From the NCBI GenBank assembly GCA_008638375.1, contig CM018046.1, positions 39,423,706-39,487,705 of the forward strand: a stretch of 64,000 bases of DNA. Reading direction: 5' to 3'. The position numbers were made by a program, and so were the translations under genes. The notes under the pieces were generated by a model, which saw only the letters and a program-made list of their open reading frames with translations, was not told the origin of the DNA and did not search any database. Positions 57,982 through 64,000 of this stretch are shown here, piece by piece. The DNA comes from Nyssa sinensis. Taxonomy: Eukaryota > Streptophyta > Magnoliopsida > Cornales > Nyssaceae. Every line of letters starts with the position of its first letter. Position 1 is the first letter of the stretch.

Positions 57982-58732
57982 GGTTATATTTGTTTGACGG
58001 GATAAGAAGGTAGGATAAGATAACTGATATTTTATTTTCTGTTTGGACATTTATTTCAAATGTGATTAATTATCACATAAATGTGAGATAAAAATAATCC
58101 CACTAAGGTAGTAGTATTGTTTTTATCCCATGTTTAATGGGATAAGAAGTAAAATAAATTTTTTTAATCATTCTCTTATAACAAAGAAAAATATATATAT
58201 AAGAGAGAGAGGAGATTACTTCCAATAACCACTATTGACGTTACACATATAAATTTTTGTATCATATTATCATCATTATTGATTACATTTGAAGACTATT
58301 AAATAGATTGCAAATATGCTGACTATTTTTTTTCTTACATCTATTAGTAATATGTTTTATTAATATTTATACACCATAAATTATTAAATTTGTTAAACCC
58401 TCTCTTATTTATCTATCTCTCTTTATTGTTCTTAACTTTTGTTTTTGAATTTTTAAGCATATATTTTCAAAAAATATATTTTAGGAATTTGATTTTTCTA
58501 AAATCTCACAAAAAGATATTATTAAGAATACAAACTTAATATCACAAAAATTTTATTCTCATAAGATTTTATTAATAATTATATCGATCTAAGTATAAAA
58601 TTGAAGTAGAATAACATATCTGTATTTTTTATCCGAAGATGTTCCAATTATTGGAATAAAATATTTAATATCTCATTAGATTTTATTTCCTATCCGATCC
58701 GATTTTTTTTATCCGATTGTCCAAACGTGACC
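57982..58732. mobile_element. PIF/Harbinger-like non-autonomous element
   Basis: Left end GGTTATATTTGTTTGACGGG followed by ATAAGAAGG; right end, read on the minus strand, GGTCACGTTTGGACAATCGG followed by ATAAAAAAA. These imperfect inverted repeats extend about 40 bp. TAA lies on each side (57979-57981 and 58733-58735), the 3-bp target of the PIF/Harbinger (Tourist) group. 751 bp, AT-rich, no transposase. An internal hairpin ATCCCATGTTTAATGGGAT sits at about 58126-58144, and GGGATAAGAAG recurs at about 58000 and 58139. Confidence 0.6.
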
Positions 58733-58735
58733 TAA

Positions 58736-60068
58736 AAGGATAAATTTGTGACAAATCTCACTTTTGACAATATTTTTACAAAAAAAAAAAAAAATGTCCT
58801 AATTCAAATTAAATTCTCATGCTTGACAGTCTAAATACTTTATTGTTACACTAAACCATAACATTTTACTATTTATTATAACTAAGTTGTTATTTTACAT
58901 GTAACTTATTTAAAAATGTAATACTTTGTATATATTACGTATGACATGTCTATTATGTTCTATTGTTGTATCTAATTATTATAATTCAATGTTATAAGAA
59001 AAAATTAGGTTTAAAAAATTTTATACTTCATTTTTTACTAATAAAAAGAATCATTTGATATTACATAGTAACTTATTCACATTTGTGTACTCAATTTCAT
59101 TGTAATATCATTTCTTTTTTAAATTTTCTGAAATTACATTAAATTCATTTCTTTTTCCAATTGTTGGTAACAAAATTTCCATTTATTAACAACCCACCCA
59201 TATTTTACCATGTCATCATTTCAAGGCAAAAAATAAACAAAAAAATTATATATTGAAGTTTTCTCCACTGGTTTTTTTTTTTTTGGGGGGGGGGGGGGGG
59301 GGTTAAATTTTGACTATTCTTTTTAAAATCTTTCTCCTGTAATCATAATAAACTATAGAGCAACCAAAAAAGAGACTTAGTTTTTTTTTTTTTTGGTATG
59401 TACTAGGCACTAACTTATATGAAGACATTTTTCTATGACCTGATTCATGAATTAGTCCAAACATACTTAATCATATAAACGCATTGTTTAATTTAAGGAA
59501 ACAACAAAATAATTTTTACTTAATTGACAAATTGTGATTTATTTGATCTATTAAATTGCATAATAAACCCGATGTAGACAAGAACTTAACTTATATGACC
59601 CCGTCATTAAGTGCTCATTTTGAAAAAAAGGGAAATTTAATTGGGAAAATGACAGTTTTTAATGTTGAAATTATCGTCCAATACAATACAAATATTTGAT
59701 TTAATCTTCCTTTTTAATCTATAACAAAAAGAAATAATTTAAGGACCTATAAGCTATTTTTGAAAATGTATTTTGAAAACCATTTTAGTATAATTAATAA
59801 TATTTTTTTAACAGCGTTAAGATTAAAATTAATAATTAGACTTTTTTACATTAAAAGTTTTATTTTTGAATTTTTTAGATAAAAAAATACATGATAGACT
59901 TTTTAGATTGAAAAAAATTATTTTCAAAATTTTTTAGTATTTTTTTAAAGAATTTATTACTCAAACCTATCCAAATTTGTTTAGGCAAGTAGAATTTTAT
60001 AGAAGGAAATATACAAATGTACTAGGAGAGCCAAAAAGGCAAATAACAAGTAAGGACATAACCTTGAT
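58736..60068. other. intergenic with a T-run/G18 homopolymer junction
   Basis: AT-rich, no ORF. At 59271-59302 a run of T is followed directly by 18 G (59285-59302), a sequence able to form a G-quadruplex. Homopolymers also at 58779 (A15) and 59381 (T12-G2). Confidence 0.6.
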
Positions 60069-60313
60069 TGTTAGATTGTCCTATATTGTCCGTCTCTAAA
60101 TTTTTCACGTCGCCTATCTCTAACTCCTCTGGTCTATGATGTACGGGGCCGCTCCCTTGACCTCCCTCCGTGGGCAATGTGCTCCAAGGGCGTGTTGGAT
60201 TGTTCCACATCGCTCGTCTCTAACTCCTCTAGTCTATCTATATGGCTGACTGCCCCTCTCCTTAACACCTAGATTTTAAAGAGTTAAATGGGTTGGACCT
60301 CTAATTTTCAACA
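60069..60313. mobile_element. LTR- or TRIM-like fragment with two related units
   Basis: TGTTAGATTGTCCTATATTG (60069) and TGTTGGATTGTTCCACATCG (60193) are related starts, each followed by CGTCTCTAA and CTCTAACTCCTCTRGTCTAT. The second unit ends TTTTCAACA (60313), giving TGTTG...CAACA ends. Between them is GC-rich GGGGCCGCTCCCTTGACC. The TGTTGGATTGTCCCACATCG start is familiar from small plant LTR elements. Whether this is two tiny LTRs of a TRIM or a duplicated piece of one LTR cannot be decided here. Confidence 0.4.
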
Positions 60314-60660
60314 CTGATAACCAAAACAAGCAAAAGCAATCAGCTAAGCCTCAATTAGCCATAAGCTAAAACAACCATTAGACCAAGAGACAAAAAATGA
60401 AGAAGAAGAGTTGGTATTCATTGGTTCAGGGTTTAATGTATTTCGGCCAACAAATATTTGACATATCACCAAAACGTCCAGGATTCATTGACAATTTTAT
60501 TGATGTGTCAAATTTTTATTAGCCTAAGTATAATGCATCAAGACCAATAAATAATTTTTTTGAAGAAGAAAGCAATGAGTAGAACAAACAAAACAGAGCA
60601 ATAGGAAGGTCACAATGGATATGGGAAGTCCGAAATTCAGGCAGTTTTCCTAATTTGCAT
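60314..60660. other. spacer, no gene seen
   Basis: No supported ORF or repeat. Confidence 0.5.
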
Positions 60661-60671
60661 AACTGATTTTA
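60661..60671. repeat. target duplication AACTGATTTTA, left
   Basis: Identical to 61208-61218 on the other side of the 536-bp element. Confidence 0.8.
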
Positions 60672-61207
60672 GGGGTGTCAATTCGTGTTATCGTGTCATG
60701 TTCGGGTTATGCCAAAACATACATATTCGAAAATATGTGTGAACCTCAACCCGACACTATTAACTAATCGTGTTAAATTTTAAAACTCAAACTCAACCCA
60801 TTTATTAACGTGTCGACCCACTTAACCCGTTTATTTTAATTTTTTTATTTTTTAAATAAAAAAATTTATCTATCTTTTAATATGTATAAATAATTTTTAA
60901 ATTTAGTAACTTTGTATATGGGCCAAATTAAAGTAGAAACCTCTTTTATAAATAAAAAATCTCAAAACCTTTATAAATATTTGATGTAAGATGAATTATC
61001 TTAACTCATAATATATTTTATAATTAAACGTATTAAATCGTGTTAAACGGATTGACACTAGTAAAACCCAAATCCGACCTGTTTATTAATCGTGTTATAC
61101 GTGTTAACTTGTTTATGACCCAAACCCATTTATGCTAAATTCAAACCCGTTAATTTCGTATTATGTTCAAGTTATGTTATCGTATCGTGTTAAAAATTGA
61201 CACCCCC
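60672..61207. mobile_element. 536-bp DNA-transposon derivative with GGGGTGTCAATT ends
   Basis: Left end GGGGTGTCAATTCGTGTTAT; right end on the minus strand GGGGGTGTCAATTTTTAACACG. The termini are inverted repeats of about 12-13 bp with longer weak similarity. The flanks carry a perfect 11-bp direct repeat (9-11 bp suits Mutator-type transposases). The interior is full of ACCCGTTTA/CGTGTTAA strings and has no ORF. A degraded copy of its right half is at 62775-62985. Confidence 0.75.
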
Positions 61208-62774
61208 AACTGATTTTAACCCCTTTCCAAGTAAAAATCAACAGTTGACGATAGTGACGTTCGTTACTTACGAAGGTCGAATTATTTCAGATTCAACCGT
61301 ATGTGTTGAACGCATGTTAGTATTTACGAGAGCTAGACCCGATCGACGCAAAAGCTTCCGCCGCGTCTGCCTCTGCCTGTTCATGCTTTGTAGTTGACCA
61401 GACCAAAGACACTAGAAATTTAGAAGTGTGTTATACGGTTAAGGGAGTTTCCTTGCAATTATGAGAGAGTTTGACCACTTCAAAAATTATGAATTGTGAT
61501 TCTTGCAAGAAGTTCTCATCCATGAAGCATATTTCACCATGTGAATTTCGAAGACTTGAATTTTGGGAATTATATTAAATATGTGAAAATAAATCAACTT
61601 ATTTGAAACAAAAAATGTCTCACTTTGAAAGTTCTTTTCAAACTTCAAATGTCTCATAAATAATTATTCATTAAAAATTGTTTTTTTTTTTCCTTTTTGT
61701 TCTTTTCCTTCGATGATTTCGAATCCTCAATCTTAACACAGCCAGGGTCTCTTCCAAATTTAAGCTAATAGCAATTTTGACAATTTTAAATCCTCGAGTT
61801 GATTCTATTCGGGAATGAAAACGTATGAAATTTTGTGTGTGTGTGTGGGATATCACTCTGTCTCAATATTGACTTATAAAACATAAAGTTTAATCCGGCT
61901 CAAATTCACTCATGCGACACTAAGACAAGTACTTGCTGTAAAACCACAATAGATCCAAGAAGGTATGACTTGAAAGTTGAATGGGGGCAAACCTCAATGT
62001 CATCTCCTCGGAATGCTCTGGGTCATGTGGTTTGGAGGCTAAACAGTAAGGATCATTAGAGTGTGGCTTGAACTTATAAGACACAACCTACTCTAATCTT
62101 TCTAGAGCAGTGAGAAATTTTCTACTCTTTTCTACAGATTACAGTCATATTCTAAATAATACATGTCAAGCTTAAGCACAATTGTTGCTAAATCCTAATG
62201 GTTTAGTAGGAGAAAGATACGTGCTCACCAACTATAAATAGCTCCATTTAAAAAGTGTAAAAAAAGAAAAAAAAAATGAAAAGATAAGACTTACACGTGA
62301 TTTTTAATTTGGATGAGTAAAAGAAATTAAAAAAAAAAAACTATACTCTTAAAATGCATCCGAATCAATGCCTTATTTAAAATTGACCATTGCTCAAAGT
62401 TAGTCACACTTGTGTAAGTGTTAAGAAAAATAGGTTGGACATAAATGTAATATTTGATATTATTTTCTATAAATAATGTCTCTGTATCACATTATATATA
62501 GAATCAGATAGGTTTCTATATTGATTGAAAAGAGAATTTTGAGAGAAAGGTTTCATATAATTCTTGTTAATGTGCCAATACGTGTATATTCATTGCGAAC
62601 ACTGTTTATTTATTTTAATATTTAAATTTTAAGTCAAAAAGTTATTTGACTTTTTATAAGTATAGAATAGTCTCAAAGTTTGGTAGACTAAACTTGTGAT
62701 GTGGGAAAAGTTTAAGTAAAGATTTCTTTTTTAAAATGAAAAAGAATTTTCAAACTTATGGTATACTTTTAATG
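61208..62774. other. intergenic, no gene seen
   Basis: Contains the right 11-bp duplication (61208-61218). The ORFs at 61197 and 61671 have no recognisable content. (GT)n at about 61834-61847. Confidence 0.5.
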
Positions 62775-62985
62775 TGGAAAAATTATCTTAACTCATGATC
62801 TGTTTTTTAATTAAATATGTTAAATAGGTTGACACGAAAAAAATCCGAACACGACCTATTTAGTAATCACTTTAAATTTGACAATCCATTTATGACACAA
62901 ATACATTTATATTCAACTTAAACTCATTAACTGCACATCATTCTCGAATTATATTATTATGTTATGTCAAAAATTAACACCCTGA
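62775..62985. repeat. degraded right-half copy of the 60.7-kb element
   Basis: ATCTTAACTCATGATCTG ... GTTGACACGAAAAAAATCCG ... TCAAAAATTAACACCCTG follows the order of 60995-61207 with many changes. CG and CACCCCC of the intact copy are mostly lost. No left half found. Confidence 0.65.
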
Positions 62986-63052
62986 TTAATAAGGTTTTAC
63001 CTAAAATCCTTTCTCTACATATAGTATTTTAATGTAAAAGCAAGCATAGTAT

Positions 63053-63061
63053 TATTAATAT
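63053..63061. repeat. 9-bp target duplication TATTAATAT, left
   Basis: Identical to 63201-63209. Confidence 0.85.
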
Positions 63062-63200
63062 GAGAAGTGCTAGCGTCAGTTGCGAGTGATTGTACTCACA
63101 ATCTGATTGACGTGTGTATTACACGGTTCAATTTCATACACGACTACGTGACAATCAGATTACGAGTGTTGAACACTCCTAACTGATACTAACATTTCTC
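63062..63200. mobile_element. 139-bp Mutator-type MITE
   Basis: Left end GAGAAGTGCTAGCGTCAGTT and right end on the minus strand GAGAAATGTTAGTATCAGTT match at 16 of 20 positions, and the similarity extends about 8 bp further. A perfect 9-bp direct repeat (TATTAATAT) flanks it, the hallmark of Mutator-type insertion. The inside has a second inverted motif (CAATCTGATTG and CAATCAGATTA). No coding capacity. Relatives: 36021-36141 and 32825-33055. Confidence 0.85.
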
Positions 63201-63209
63201 TATTAATAT

Positions 63210-63946
63210 TTATGATATTCCAAAAGTAATTGGCCATAGGTTAAATTGCTGCAATAAATGATTCAAATTTGAAAACATGTTTTTGGTGCCAGTGGTTTAG
63301 TGCTCATAACAGTATAATTTACCAACCCTAGTTGCCTATAAAGTTGTAAAAAATCATTTCAACATAAATATAAATTATACATGTAAAATAATATTTAAAT
63401 TTTTCCTGTCACCAAAGAACAAAAGTTGAAAATATTGATTTAAAAATAGTTCCATTCTCCTTATCTTCTCCCAATTGTTAAATGAGAACATCTTTTTTTA
63501 AAAGAAATAAAATAAAATTTCTAAGAACAATATTAAACCCAATAGAACTCTGGGGTTAGCTCAGCTCATCTAATCCAATATGCAATTTATAAATGTAAAA
63601 TCACATATCTAAAGTTTGTTTTGATAAAAGCATCCCAAAAATCTGTAATTGTCAGTTTTTTTTATTAAAAAATATAATAAAAATAAATAAATACTGAAGC
63701 AAAAGCGACTCTAACTCCAAACAAATTCAAGTGAAAACAAAGCAAAAAAAACAGTGGAACTTAAGAGTATCTCCAAATGCAAAACGTCATTTGTGAGATT
63801 TTTGTTTCAATACTCAAATATTACTTCTTTTTTTTTTTTTTTGATACAACAACCATTCTTTTTTGGGCCATTGGATTACTAAAATGCAATATGTTTCTAG
63901 CCGTTGGATAAGAAACTTCTTAAACATATAGATTTGACAATGCTAA

Positions 63947-63985
<39 letters not shown>

Positions 63986-64000
63986 TATATATAAGTTGTT
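63210..64000. other. intergenic, ends in a (TA)n microsatellite
   Basis: AT-rich. T17 at about 63826-63842 and (AT)n at 63951-63983 near the window edge. No ORF. Confidence 0.6.

Noticed and set aside
60198..60240. snRNA-type promoter (USE TCCACATCG plus TATATGG)
   Set aside because: No U6, U3 or other snRNA sequence follows, and the string is part of the LTR-like repeat.

Overview
The window is nuclear DNA of a flowering plant, very probably a eudicot. It is strongly AT-rich, carries many (TA)n and (CT)n microsatellites and layered transposons, and holds an intron-less MYC2-type bHLH gene and a small plant-specific DWSFEDLR protein gene. It is gene-poor: two host protein genes are clear (MYC2 at 40927-42972 and an unnamed conserved gene at 48286-48597), and one spliced minus-strand locus (about 52.3-57.7 kb) is only partly resolved. 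Coordinates of degenerate repeats were judged by eye.

Left part (1-15 kb): a decayed Mutator-like element (transposase C-terminus on the plus strand, GRF zinc-finger gene on the minus strand) is split by a 12.1-kb Athila-type Ty3/gypsy retrotransposon at 2756-14874. That element has a perfect 5-bp target duplication (GAATC), two 1215-bp LTRs with about 8 differences, a tRNA-Asp primer-binding site, a polyprotein frame broken only by two stops, and a long 3' region with a 70-bp repeat array, a C-rich strand-asymmetric tract, a small membrane-anchored ORF after a splice acceptor, and three polypurine-tract-like cassettes.

Middle part (15-40 kb): intergenic sequence with a Stowaway-like MITE, an old internally deleted Ty1/copia element (about 20.6-26.0 kb), a 1.1-kb degenerate minisatellite (28.7-29.85 kb), small Mutator-type MITEs and microsatellites, but no convincing gene.

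Right part (40-64 kb): MYC2 has a G-box upstream and a leader in which three uORFs and the main start are chained by four-base ATGA overlaps. Then come an LTR-like fragment, the DWSFEDLR gene, a local tandem duplication, the candidate spliced locus, and a cluster of DNA-transposon derivatives with readable target duplications: a PIF/Harbinger-like element (TAA), a 536-bp element flanked by an 11-bp repeat, a degraded second copy of its right half, and a 139-bp Mutator-type MITE with a perfect 9-bp duplication.

MYC2 is known as a master regulator of jasmonate responses. No other gene here can be tied to it. The most unusual structures are the chained uORFs of MYC2 and the multi-part 3' region of the Athila element.
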